In this document: positions 10,535 to 20,372 of the stretch, piece by piece
How positions within the stretch are numbered: position 1 is the stretch's first letter
Layout: each line of letters begins with the position of its first letter
Assembly (NCBI GenBank): GCA_026119935.1
Contig: JALRMH010000015.1
Location: 310,001-374,000, forward strand
Source: Endothia cerciana
Taxonomy: Eukaryota; Ascomycota; Sordariomycetes; Diaporthales; Cryphonectriaceae
Length of the DNA: 64,000 nt
Reading direction: 5' to 3'
The notes under the pieces: model-generated
Seen by the model: only the letters and a program-made list of their open reading frames with translations
What the model was told of the DNA's origin: nothing
Databases searched by the model: none
Made by a program: the position numbers and the translations under genes

Positions 10535-11488
10535 ATGAGCACACAGGCTATCCGGGCACTGGAGCATCTCGAGAAACATGCCAAGACGACCGTCAAGGTC
10601 TCGGCCCTCCACGGGGGCACGTTTACTCTGCCATTGAACCTCTTCATCCAAGACGCCTCGAAGGCAGACCGCAGCCTCGTTCCGTCTCTGGCCTTCCTCC
10701 TTGTGCATCAGGATTCCGGCAGCGATCCAACAAACATTCTGTTCGACCTGGGGCTCCGCCGAAATACTGAAGACTATATTACACCTATTAAGGACCACTT
10801 ATGCACGAGACAGCCCATGGGCGCATCACCAGACGTCCGACAGAGTCTCGTCGATGGTGGTGTGCGGCCCTTGGATATCTCTCACGTTATCATCAGCCAT
10901 GTCCATTGGGATCACACCGGGACGCCAGCTGATTACCCGCAGGCTCAGTTCTGGGTCGGGAGCGGGGCCCTGGACGTCCTCAAGGACGGACTGGGTGGAC
11001 GACTGGGACATCAGCACTTTGAGAGCAGCCTCTTCGGCGGGCTGAATGCGAGGGAGTTCTCCAGCCCTCGTGTAGACGACCACTACCGTGAAGGCGAAGG
11101 GAGCGGCTGGGAGAAGATCGGTGACTTCTGGATGTACGACTTCATCGGCGACGGGTCGGCCTATGTGGTGGACGCCCCAGGACACCTGCCGGGACACATC
11201 AATCTCGTGGTGCGCGTTGGGGAAAAGAGGTGGATCTACCTCGTGGGAGACGCCTGTCATGACCGACGCCTTCTGACCGGCGAGAAGGCGATTGCAGAGT
11301 GGATAGATCCCGAGGGACGCTTCTGTTGTATTCATACGAACAGGAAAGAGGCGGAGGATACTCTCGCCAGGATTCGAGATCTCCAGGCTGCAGCGGAGGA
11401 GATGGGGTTCCATCTCGAGGTGATTCTTGCACACGGGATGGACTGGGCAGCGGCTCACCCCGGAGCATTCTTACCTGGTACAATTTGA
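10535..11488 (+). CDS. Metallo-beta-lactamase-fold hydrolase, AHL-lactonase-like
   Basis: A 317-aa single-exon protein. The zinc-binding motif HxHxDH is present as HVHWDH (residues 122-127). A downstream His-rich APGHLPGH block, the Asp of LVGDACHD and a late His (LAHGMD) match the remaining metal ligands expected of the family. The N-terminus has no signal peptide. The ATG at 10535 (CACCATGAG) is preferred; the upstream 19 open codons contain no ATG. Relatives hydrolyse lactones or lactams, including fungal MBL-type enzymes in detoxification clusters. The actual substrate cannot be read from sequence. It begins a run of four catabolism-type genes (to 15638). Confidence 0.85.
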   Translation: MSTQAIRALEHLEKHAKTTVKVSALHGGTFTLPLNLFIQDASKADRSLVPSLAFLLVHQDSGSDPTNILFDLGLRRNTEDYITPIKDHLCTRQPMGASPDVRQSLVDGGVRPLDISHVIISHVHWDHTGTPADYPQAQFWVGSGALDVLKDGLGGRLGHQHFESSLFGGLNAREFSSPRVDDHYREGEGSGWEKIGDFWMYDFIGDGSAYVVDAPGHLPGHINLVVRVGEKRWIYLVGDACHDRRLLTGEKAIAEWIDPEGRFCCIHTNRKEAEDTLARIRDLQAAAEEMGFHLEVILAHGMDWAAAHPGAFLPGTI

Positions 11489-12318
11489 ATTTGAGCTCAG
11501 AGTGAGGACTTTTAACCCGCCGAGCTGGCACCAGTGTGAGGAGATGCGATGAGGAGATGATCTAGGAAGATGTTGATCTCCACCGAGCCGTCTACTGTAA
11601 TGTATCGTTCAACAAGAGTAGGTGCCTTATATGTCGAAAAGGTATGCACTAAAGACCCGATCACGACCTGCAAGCACACAAAAGTACTGGGCATGAGCGT
11701 TTTATTGCAGACTCAACCTGATCATATTAGGTTGTTCGAATGAAGCCGTCTTGAGAGAATTTGCTAGGAAGGTCGTAAAGAGAGATGCCCATCTGCACGA
11801 TAGATGGAAAAGAAACTCTCTAGTTTAGTGGGACGAGCAGTATAAGAAGTTTCTCAATGTCTACCATAGCCTCATAAGGACATATACATAATCACAAGAG
11901 AGACATTCAGTCTCCGCACAGCATAAACCGAGCACAACACAGCCGCCGCCTGCTTCACAGCACCTAGCATTTGTAGATAGGGAAAGCGAGTACCGATGCC
12001 ACGCACGGCTACCAGCGCGTGCGGAGATGCTTAGAGAACAGGCGGGGAAAGCTGAGATTGACTAAATGGGGGAATACTGACGAGTGCGGGCAATATATTG
12101 TATTGCCCGCGTGAGGTCATTATTCGGCATTGGAAGTGCTGTCCGACCAGATTCTCCAAAGGGCGATGCTCCTCCGCCACCACTTCACAACCGCCCGAGA
12201 TCTGGATGAGACGTGCCGTGCCCTTTACTCATTCCTTGCACAAATTGAATCGAGCTGATTTTGGTACTGCCACCCTCTTACAGTTAATCTCTAGGTTGCG
12301 GGTCAAACACGGTTCAAG
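11489..12318. other. Intergenic with perfect 10-bp palindrome
   Basis: No supportable gene. GCGGGCAATA (12086-12095) and TATTGCCCGC (12101-12110) form a perfect inverted repeat with a 5-nt loop, 209 bp before the dehydrogenase start. Its ends carry CGG/CCG triplets, as in sites for Zn2Cys6 regulators. A 10-bp repeat is expected about once by chance in 64 kb. Confidence 0.4.
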
Positions 12319-13348
12319 ATGAATCAAGAGCCAATGCTCGCCGGCTTCGTCGGCCTGGGGACTATGGGCTTCCCCATGGCGAGTAACCTGATATCTAAGT
12401 TGCCCAGTGGATCCAAGATGTTTGTATATGATATCTCTACGGATGCCGTGAGCAAGTTCAAGGCACAGCACCCCGAGTCTGTGGTTCCATGCGGCTCATC
12501 GAAGGACGTCACGGAGAATGCAGTAAGCCTGGCACTGTCTCGAAAGCTCTGCGTCAGACAAGGATAAAGGGAGCGAGATCTGACAACATCAGACTACCAT
12601 CTTCACCATGGTCCCCGAAGGCTCCCACGTTCGTACCGCATTTCTAGACGAGGAGAATGGGATACTCGCAGCCAAGCCGGCACCCAGAACCCTCATCGAC
12701 TGTTCCACCATCGACAGGGAGACGTCGCTGGCCGTGTTCGGGGAGGTGCGGGAGAGGCACCCGGAGGCCTCGTTCTTCGACGCCCCGGTGTCCGGCGGGG
12801 AGATCGGGGCGCGGAAGGCGACCCTCACGTTCATGGTGGGCTGCGCTGAGGACGACGGGCGGTTCCCGCCCCTGCGGGGGGTGCTCGGCCTCATGGGCAG
12901 CAACGTCATCGCCTGCGGCGGCGTCTCGCTCGGCGTGACGGCGAAGCTGACCAACAACTACTGCTCGGCGATGATCTCGCTGGCCACGGCGGAGGCCATG
13001 AACCTCGGCATGCGGGCCGGCATGGACCCGCGCCTCATACAGCGCATCTTCTCCAAGAGCACCGCGCAGTCCACCATGTGCGACAAGTGGAACCCGGTCC
13101 CGGGCGTGTGCCCGGAGGCGCCGTCGAGTGACGGGTACAGGGGGGGTTTCAAGATTCAGCTGATGCGCAAGGACGTCGGGCTTGCGGTGCGGGTCGCGGA
13201 GGATGTCGGGGCGAGGCTGCTGCTGGCTGACTGTGGCCTCAAGGCGTACATAGAAGCGAGTGCGGATCCGAGGTGTAAAGACTTGGACTCTAGAGTGATA
13301 TACCGTTTTATAGGCGGAGATGAGGACTGGGAGAAGAAGGACAAGTGA
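12319..13348 (+). CDS. Beta-hydroxyacid dehydrogenase (3-hydroxyisobutyrate dehydrogenase-like)
   Basis: Exons 12319-12522 and 12593-13348 (phase-0 intron, GTAAGC...TCAG) give 319 aa, typical for the family. The Rossmann motif GFVGLGTMGFPMA is at residues 9-21. The substrate-site signature DAPVSGG is at 131-137. The catalytic Lys is Lys186 in AKLTNNY, followed by the conserved Asn pair. The C-terminal all-helical domain is complete. The family oxidises 3-hydroxyacids (3-hydroxyisobutyrate, tartronate semialdehyde and relatives) with NAD(P). Lack of a clear mitochondrial presequence argues against the canonical valine-degradation enzyme. Neighbours suggest a small catabolic cluster. Confidence 0.88.
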
Positions 13349-13841
13349 TGTTTTCTCCTCCTCAGGGCAGAACTCTGTCGAATAATCCAAATAGCCCCCG
13401 TATATTACGTATTGCTTAACGGAGACCTCTCGTCCTAATGCGCCTTGGACCCATCCTTACGCTGGCATCATTTTCTTCTCCGGCATACGTGTTTGCGTAG
13501 TCTGTAGTGAGAACTCGTTCTTGCCCTTGAAGCCTGAAGCACTGCCGTTCCCCCAAATCAATTATGAGGACTGCCGAGCTCCGTACCAGCTCTGCATGCC
13601 CCTGTGAGGGGATCGGACTGCAGACTTCAGTCCGCCAGAGGAAATGCGGAGTCGGTCCTGGAGTGGAGGGCTATAAGTAAGAGCGCCGGGAGGTATCAAG
13701 GCAGGATAGAAGTTCTGCTGCCCAGCTCTACCACGACTTGGCTACTGATTAGTCTCACAAACGTGCCGTCCGGGGCCGTGATATACCAGTAAACAGTCAA
13801 TTTGCTCCAAGCCATCTCAAGTTCCACCTCCCCCCTGGCGC
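13349..13841. other. Intergenic, promoter of the CMD-like gene
   Basis: No gene. CGGACTG (13614-13620) and CAGTCCG (13628-13634) form a perfect 7-bp inverted repeat about 40 bp upstream of a TATAAG box. Confidence 0.4.
13672..13677 (+). promoter_or_regulatory. TATA-like box of the CMD-like gene
   Basis: TATAAG lies 170 bp before the ATG at 13842 and just downstream of the CGG/CCG palindrome at 13614-13634. Confidence 0.35.
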
Positions 13842-14303
13842 ATGCAATCAAGCAACATGAGCTCCTCCAGTGACACCGCCGACGCCGCGAGGGTCGCCGA
13901 CGCGCACAAGACCATCTTCGAAGAAGGGCTCAGGCTGCGCCGTGAGGTCAACGGGGCCGCCTACGTCGACAACGCCCTCACGAACAACATCTCGGACTTC
14001 AACAGGCCGATGCAGGAGCTGGTGACCGAGGCGTGCTGGGGCTCCGTCTGGACGCGCGATGGCCTGGAGAGGAAGTTCAGGTCGCTGCTGAACATCGGCA
14101 TGCTCGTCGCGCTCAACAGGTCGACGGAGCTGGCGACGCACGTGAAGGGCGCCATCACCAACGGGGCTACCGAGGCCGAGATCAGGGAGACGCTGCTGCA
14201 GGCCGCGATCTACTGTGGCATGCCGGCCGGCCTGGAGGGGTTCAGGGTCGCGGAGAGGGTGATCGGTGCGGCGAAGGAGGAAAGGGGCAGGAAGCTGAAC
14301 TGA
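13842..14303 (+). CDS. Carboxymuconolactone decarboxylase-like protein
   Basis: A 153-aa single-exon protein with a complete CMD domain (about residues 45-140). The family pattern is visible: an E-x-C-W-G-x-x-W segment, the helical RSLLNIGMLVALNR stretch, ELATHVKGA with its conserved His, NGATEAEIRETLLQAAIYCG and a Pro-Ala turn. There is no CxxC pair of the AhpD peroxidase type, so a PcaC-like decarboxylase is more plausible. A second ATG five codons in (13857) could also be used. No targeting signal is seen. It is convergent with the 2-hydroxyacid dehydrogenase and probably part of the same catabolic group. Confidence 0.85.
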   Translation: MQSSNMSSSSDTADAARVADAHKTIFEEGLRLRREVNGAAYVDNALTNNISDFNRPMQELVTEACWGSVWTRDGLERKFRSLLNIGMLVALNRSTELATHVKGAITNGATEAEIRETLLQAAIYCGMPAGLEGFRVAERVIGAAKEERGRKLN

Positions 14304-14669
14304 GAGCCGGCTGTCGAGGCCATGATGCAGTTATGTATTCGTGAATCTGAAGATCAGGGAACTCCATCACGCTCGGCGCAGTGAGGATGAGAAGAACACA
14401 ACGCAACCCATGTCGCCTTCCGAAGGCAAGCAACGGGTCTTGTGTGCAAGTTACTGCCACCTGCACCACCCGAACCATGGCTGGGCCGATGAGATACCAA
14501 GTGCTGTATACGTCACGACATTTCCCACCTCTGTAGATAGGGCGGGACGGGATTTTGAGAATAGTAGTTCTGTGGCATCCAATTCATCTCTACAGGTGTC
14601 CCTTCCATCGGGCAAAATCGTCGACTGGCCATCTATTCTATTACTTTTATCTTTTCTCGGCGAGCCCGT
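14304..14669. other. Short convergent intergenic region
   Basis: Holds the 3' ends of two convergent genes. Nothing else recognised. Confidence 0.5.
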
Positions 14670-15638
14670 CTAGGGTTTTATCTCATTCTTCAACTTCTGT
14701 CCGGCCAAAAACCTCCTCAGGTTCTCGGTGATCAGGGCCTCGGCGCCCTGTGGCCTGCCACCTGCGCCATGGGGGCTGACCACGCAGTTCTTGACCTTCC
14801 AGAGCTTCGAGTCGCTCGGCAGCGGCTCCTTGTCGAAGACGTCCAGCGCGGCACCGCCGATCTCCTCCTTGGACAGGGCGCTGTACAACGCCTCCTCGTC
14901 GATGCAGGTACCCCGGCCCACGTTGACCACCCACGCATGCCTCGGCAGCATGGCCAGCCCCTCCTTGTTGAGGGCATGCCTGGTGCTCGCGTCGCCGGGC
15001 AGGATCATCACCAGCGCATCCGTCGTCTTGAGCACCTCGGGGAGCTGGTCCTCGCCGAAGACCTCATACCCGTCCCTGACGCCGGGTTTCCTCGCGACGC
15101 CCCGCACGGTAGCCCCCAGGGAGACCAGCCAGGGCGCCAGCTTCTTTGCGATGTTGCCGAAACCCCAGATGGTGACGGTGGCGTCCCGCAGCGTGGTGAA
15201 CCGGTCCTTGGGCCTGTCGGGCTGAGGCCCGCCCAGATGCTGGGGCCACTCGGCCCGGAGCTGGTAGTCACGCATCTCATAGAAGCGGCGGGCGGCGTTG
15301 AGGAGCAGGCCCAGGGTGTGCTCCGCGACGGTGTGGTCGTGCAGGCCCGAGCCGGTGCAGATAACGACCGTGGAGGGGTCGAAGCCGGCGGCGAAGACGT
15401 CGTTGGGCCCCGCGGCGCAGGACTGGATCCATTTGAGGTTCTTCAAGCGCTTGGCCGCGTCGGAGAGGTTGGCGGCGGAGTTGGTCCAGGTCACGAGGAA
15501 CTCGGCGTCGATGAGGTCCTCGGGGATGGGCTCCTTGACGTTGTACGGGTGGATGGTCACGGGGAAGCCCTCGATGGACTTGATGTCGAGGACGAGCGAC
15601 TTGTTGCAGGACTCGGGGGTGGGCACGAGGAGCTTCAT
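14670..15638 (-). CDS. D-isomer-specific 2-hydroxyacid dehydrogenase
   Basis: A 322-aa single-exon protein of usual family length. The NAD(P)-binding motif GFGNIAKKL is at 159-167. The catalytic triad is intact: Arg242 in VNVGRGT, Glu271 in FDKEPLP and His290 in SPHGAGG. The family reversibly reduces 2-oxoacids such as glyoxylate, hydroxypyruvate or 2-oxo-4-methylpentanoate to D-2-hydroxyacids. No organelle signal is apparent. The gene faces the CMD-like gene and completes a block of four small-molecule enzymes. A TTATAA motif at 15842-15847 lies about 205 bp upstream. Exact substrate unknown. Confidence 0.9.
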   Translation of the reverse strand: MKLLVPTPESCNKSLVLDIKSIEGFPVTIHPYNVKEPIPEDLIDAEFLVTWTNSAANLSDAAKRLKNLKWIQSCAAGPNDVFAAGFDPSTVVICTGSGLHDHTVAEHTLGLLLNAARRFYEMRDYQLRAEWPQHLGGPQPDRPKDRFTTLRDATVTIWGFGNIAKKLAPWLVSLGATVRGVARKPGVRDGYEVFGEDQLPEVLKTTDALVMILPGDASTRHALNKEGLAMLPRHAWVVNVGRGTCIDEEALYSALSKEEIGGAALDVFDKEPLPSDSKLWKVKNCVVSPHGAGGRPQGAEALITENLRRFLAGQKLKNEIKP

Positions 15639-15664
15639 CTTGGCTGACGGCGGGTGGCTGCTCT

Positions 15665-15697
15665 GGGAGGAGGAGGAGGAGGAGGAGGAGGAGGAGG
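15665..15697. repeat. GGA trinucleotide repeat in 5' leader
   Basis: About ten GGA units occur just upstream of the 2-hydroxyacid dehydrogenase start. On the transcribed sense strand this is a TCC/CCT pyrimidine tract, common in fungal core promoters and leaders. Confidence 0.8.
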
Positions 15698-17423
15698 GTG
15701 GGATTGAAGCAGGACAGTGGGGGGGCGCGAAGGAAATGGGAGAGAAGGCTGGTTACAAGAAGTTGAACTGATCGTGAGACCCAATGTGAGGAATGAAAAT
15801 CTCTTTGTAGCGCCAAACTTTTACCAAGGGACAAAACCGCGTTATAAAAGTTGATGTCATGGAGGGGTAACGACGCGGGGGCTCAGCGTACCGGCACGGG
15901 GAGGTTTGATGCCGATGTTCGGCCTATTCCGGCAAGCGATCGCGAGGCTCAATTCGGCGAAAGTTTCCCCTCCACACTGAACATCCAGACTAGACTAGTC
16001 ACCTTCGGCCTATTCTACAACGAATATGTGTGAGTAAAACTGAAAAATGAAAAGAAGACTGAATCACCTCACTACGGGCTTCGTAATTATTGTCCACGAT
16101 TCCCACGCCCCATGACCTTCCATCGAAATGAAATTATTTACTGCCCCCAAGAGTCATAGAGATAGTTGTACCCTGTCCTCGCTCAATAGCCGACGGCAAG
16201 GTTTCGCAAAAAATGCGTTCTAGTCACAGCCTTCCTGTGTGAGGCCTGAGCTAACGACCCTCCTCGACATCTTGACGAGGTGGCGGCATGCCACATGCCC
16301 AGCTAGTAGCCACGCAAAAGAAACACGGTAGGGCCGGACGAAAAGACCTGGGTTGCCGCATTGGAGCGCATCGCCTTTCTCAGTCGACAACTTAAGCCAG
16401 CCAACTATACTCTCGGGATCAGGTTGCAAGTCTTCAGGATTGGGTGCTTAAACAGCATGAAACTCGCAGTCGTCACAGCCCCGGCTATAGGTAAGATCTC
16501 TTATGGGCAATATGTGTGTACTTTGATTGGTTGGCAAAGAAGAGTCTCGCCGAACCATAACACTCTATTTTCCAAGTTATGATAGGCATTTTCCTATCTG
16601 CATAAACAAATGCATGATTAGAAGAGGACCGGAAGATCTAGGCTCAAAATCGACCTGTAAACACGTGGTGGGGACCACAATGGAAGTATCGGTCCTCGAG
16701 GCTGTTGGGAATTGCAGATCAGCATTCTTCAAACGTTGCATAGTACGAGAAAGTCTAAGCCACAGAAATCTGACAAAATGTATCTGAGCTTACACATATT
16801 ATATGCTCGTCCAGATCCACCTATTTCCACAGAAAAGTGAATTATGGGAAGCTGGAGGTGTGGCTTCATTCTGTTCTACAAGCTGTTCCGAGTTTGGTGC
16901 GGCAACTAACTGAAATGATGTGCTCGGAGGAAAAGAGCAAAATGTGGCAAGACAACGTGAAAACATTCCAGTCAAGGCCTCGAGGTCTCTAAATGTAAGC
17001 CTTAAAAAAGCTCAATGCTTAGCCAAGCTGCTCCTAGGTTTTTTTTAGTAAACATCAAGACCTGGTCTTACATTGGTGACAAAGTCTCCAGGCATATGAG
17101 AAAAATTCGCCTGGAAATGGAATGCTGCGTACCAATATTCGAGGCCACTGATTTTCCCTAGGAAATAATATCGCGGCATGCGTCGGCTCTTGGCCATCTC
17201 AGGGGTCGTTTTGCAGGCATAAAACTTTAGATTCTTCAGGCTATGAAGTTAATACGTCCAGACAAAATTTTGTATACACCAACCACTCCGCCCCTCGTCT
17301 CTTCTGTTTCTCGTTCCTTCCTTTCTATTCCTCACCGGGTATATTGCCAGTTACAAACAGCGTTTATCTACGGCTCGCACAGCACCGCCAGGGAGGCATC
17401 ATGCATCCACTGAACTGTACATC
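15698..17423. other. AT-rich gene-free stretch
   Basis: No supportable coding region; only short chance ORFs. GC drops markedly compared with the gene block to the left, marking entry into the decayed zone. Confidence 0.45.
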
Positions 17424-17889
17424 ATGCAGGCTTCATCCATTATCTTGTCCCTCCTCACAGACGTGTCGGTAAAAAACCTCCTCCTACCTCTTTACGACTA
17501 CCCAACGAACCGTGGGGCCGCAGGGGACACCGTCTATGCTGCCATCGCCGCGAAGCCAAGTCTCGATTTCCAAGTCATCCTCAACTGCAAGGACGGACCT
17601 GGCGGGAATGTCACGAGCTACAACAAGGACTGGAGAGCGGCTGTGGCCACGTTAAATTCATATCCCAACATCCAAACCTTGGGCTACGTGCACACATCAT
17701 ACGGTTCGCGGACCCGTGGATGTCCTGACCGACATTCTGCACTGGGGGGAATGGAACGCGTATGACAGATCTGACATCTCCGTGAACGGTATCTCCTTCG
17801 ATGAAGTCCCTGCGGGCTGGAATGGGGATGGTGGCCCAAATAACGTGCTATATGTGGCGACCATCACCGACTTTGGGGGGGGGGGGTAG
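17424..17889 (+). pseudogene. Frameshifted, truncated spherulin-4-like (spherulation-specific family 4) gene
   Basis: The first frame encodes the family's N-terminal half (LLLPLYDYPTNRG, FQVILNCKDGPGG, the LGYVHTSYG strand). Right after YGSR, one extra base at about 17712 shifts the reading frame. The first frame then stops at 17765, while the second carries the expected continuation from 17713: PVDVLTDILHWGEWNAYD, then NGISFDEVPAGW with the family's FDE motif. That frame ends in a run of 12 G and a TAG at 17887-17889, short of the usual C-terminus. No convincing signal peptide is left. Family members are secreted and of unclear function. The break could partly be a sequencing error near the homopolymer, but the shift lies far from it. 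Confidence 0.7.
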
Positions 17890-18253
17890 ACGACAGTAGG
17901 CTCCATACAAAGCTGTTGAGAAGAAAGAGGGGTCACCTGCAGATAAACCCAAAACTGACAAGATGTGTTAGGGAGAGCATAGTATATTAAGCGCTGAAGG
18001 CAAGAGAAGAAATATCTCTGATACCAACAACGTCGGCGAGATCTACTATAGTACAGTATCTGGTCCTGCCCCCTACCCCCAATACCCTGGGGCTGAAGTA
18101 TTTCATGTCGTATACCGCCCCATCCAGCATAAGGTCTTTACCCTTCAGATACGTGCCAGACCTCTTCTGAATAATCTTGTAGGTCTGAAATGCTGAACAC
18201 AATATCTCCTTCTCCCGGACCCGGATCTCTAAAAAAAAAGAGAAGCCGAAAGC

Positions 18254-19005
18254 TCAGTACCAATGTGCTTCTAGAAAACATTGTATAATAGCGGTATTGT
18301 CCTGGTATCCTGAGTAATTGTGATTGTTTGCTGTAATCTTGGTGCTAGCATCTGAGTTGAAGCTGCTCGAGTTGTTGTTGCTCCTTGCTGGGGACTTGGT
18401 GGAGATTCTTCCCCATCTTTCAAGAAGAATCTGACGGTGAAGGCGATCAAATTTGGTGGCAATCGGAATTTTGACATCGTGACTAGAAGCTTGAAACCAC
18501 CAGTACATATTATACTGGAGTTGTGCTAATGATTCAGAAAATCCTGATTCAATAACTAATGTCAGCCAGGCATAAGGCTTTCCTTGGGCTGGTTTAGGAC
18601 TGCCTGTAGCATCACCTTCGCCACTATTATCACCATCACCACTAGGATGGTTTTTCCGAAATCTTATAGCAGCTTTGTCCAACTAGCTTTTGTGTAAACT
18701 TATTGAATAAAGTTGAAACAATGTCTGTAAAGCTGAGTATGAAGAGTTTCATGTATTGCAGTCGGGATACTGATGATGAAGATCTTTGTATAAGAGTGAT
18801 ATTGTCGTAGTCGGAATTTGCGACGATGAGCCTCTCTGAGTTTCCTAATTGTGAGGAGATCTTGAAGGGAAACATCTATAACCATCAAAAAATCTCCTGA
18901 AACGCGATTGATTTGATCGAAAAGTTCCTCAAGAGTTGTGAATGGCATTTGGAGATCCTCAGGATCGAAGAGTGGTGTAGGCCTGGTTGTCATAGATAGC
19001 GACAT
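18254..19005 (-). pseudogene. Broken member of an uncharacterised fungal family
   Basis: The first part (from ATG 19005) encodes about 100 residues including TKIFIISIPTAIHETLH and ends at a TAA around 18697. The remainder continues in another frame (18254-18682), with LTLVIESGFSESLAQL, the YWWFQASSHDVKIPIA stretch and an LLERW end. Together these match the order of blocks in a family frequent in ascomycete genomes, whose VIE-x-G...WW...DVKI core recalls the Uma2/PD-(D/E)xK fold. That comparison is by eye. The stop plus frame change indicates decay. AT-rich composition fits RIP-type mutation. Confidence 0.5.
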
Positions 19006-19283
19006 GGATGCTGATGTTGATGTTGATGCTGGTGAGGTTGATCTGAGTTAGGGTGGGTATTGAAAGCTTCTTGATGCTATAGTGATGGTTGTTGTGCAGG
19101 ATGGATAGTTGTGCATGGTTGTGACGAGCAGGCGCGAGCGATGGTTGAATAAAACAGCTTGTATTGTGCTGCTCCTATTGTATGAAAGAGAAAAGGAAGG
19201 AAGGCGCTCGATATATATAGACAGAGTGCTGTAGAAGTGGGTCTCTGGTGGCCAACCAGAGGCCCCTGCTCGCGACAAGGGTG

Positions 19284-19706
19284 GATTGTTATATAAGATG
19301 GATATAGTGTAGGATGGATGTCGTGTAGGATAGATGTCGTGTAGGATGGATGTCGTGTAGGATAGATGTCGTGTAGGATGGATGTCTTGTAGGATGGATG
19401 TTATATAGGATGGATGTTGTGCAGGATAAAATAGATATTATGCAGGATAAATCTTGTGCAAGATGGATTATTGTATAAGATAGATTTCATATAAGATGAA
19501 TCTTATATAAAATAAATTATTATCTAAGATAGATCTTATGCAAGATAGATGTCGTGCAAGATAGATGTCGTGCAGGATAGATATCATGTATAATAGATGT
19601 TGTGTAAGATAGATATCATGTAGGATAGATGTCATGTATAATAGATGTCGTGTAGGATGGATGTTGTGCAGGATGGATGTCGTGCAGGATGGATTGTTGT
19701 GCGGTA
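19284..19706. repeat. Minisatellite, about 26 units of ~16 bp
   Basis: Imperfect tandem copies of gtaggatggatgtcgt cover about 420 bp. Outer units are GC-richer and nearly identical. Central units carry mostly G-to-A and C-to-T changes (for example ataagatagatttcat), giving an AT-rich core. Lengths vary by one or two bases in places. Confidence 0.9.
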
Positions 19707-20372
19707 TGGGTGTGCGGGTGTGCAGGAGTGAGATAAATTATATAACCATAAGTGAGCCAAGGAGCAGGCTCGAAAGAGAGGGAAGGCGCTGTGCGAAAGA
19801 CAAAGGAGGACAGTCATCGGGCCTGTGGTCTCTGTGTGTGCGTGCTTTGTACTGGTTCGGATCCATCCCCCTGTCCCCGTAATGTCGTCGTTGACCAGCT
19901 TGCGCATGCCGTCGCTAGGTGGAGGGCAGGCTGGTTGCGCTGCCGAATTGCGGCTGCTGCTCGTACGGATCCCGGACGAGCTGGCGGGATTCTGGGACAA
20001 GCCCGCGAGTGTCGTACTGCGACGGCAAACTAGCCCGCGGCAGACACTCTCAGCCAGGAAGCCGGCCAGCAAAAGCATCACCTTTCCTCGAGCGCATTTT
20101 CCTTGGACACAGCACAGCAGGACCGGGTAGCCCCGCAGGTAGCACGCCGTTCACGGATATAGATGAAGACGACGCAAGTTTGGCTAAAATCTCTGCCGCT
20201 GAAGATTGCAGTTTCTGAGTTGAGCTGAATGATTTCTGCGTTATGGTTCGACGGCGGGATCTCGCCGCAATGGACGCGCTTCTCTGTTACCTAGAATTCC
20301 AGGAAGCACATCATTAGGGAGGGGCATGGGAGGTGGAACAAGAGGAAGCACTGATATTTTCCTATGGACGGG
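19707..20372. other. Intergenic
   Basis: Several overlapping ORFs under 150 codons occur but none resembles a protein family. No supportable gene. Confidence 0.4.

Noticed and set aside
14769..15647. 292-codon plus ORF opposite the 2-hydroxyacid dehydrogenase
   Set aside because: Shadow of the GC3-rich minus-strand gene, with no domain.
19284..19706. CRISPR-like array
   Set aside because: Units are contiguous ~16-bp tandem repeats without spacers, in a eukaryotic genome.
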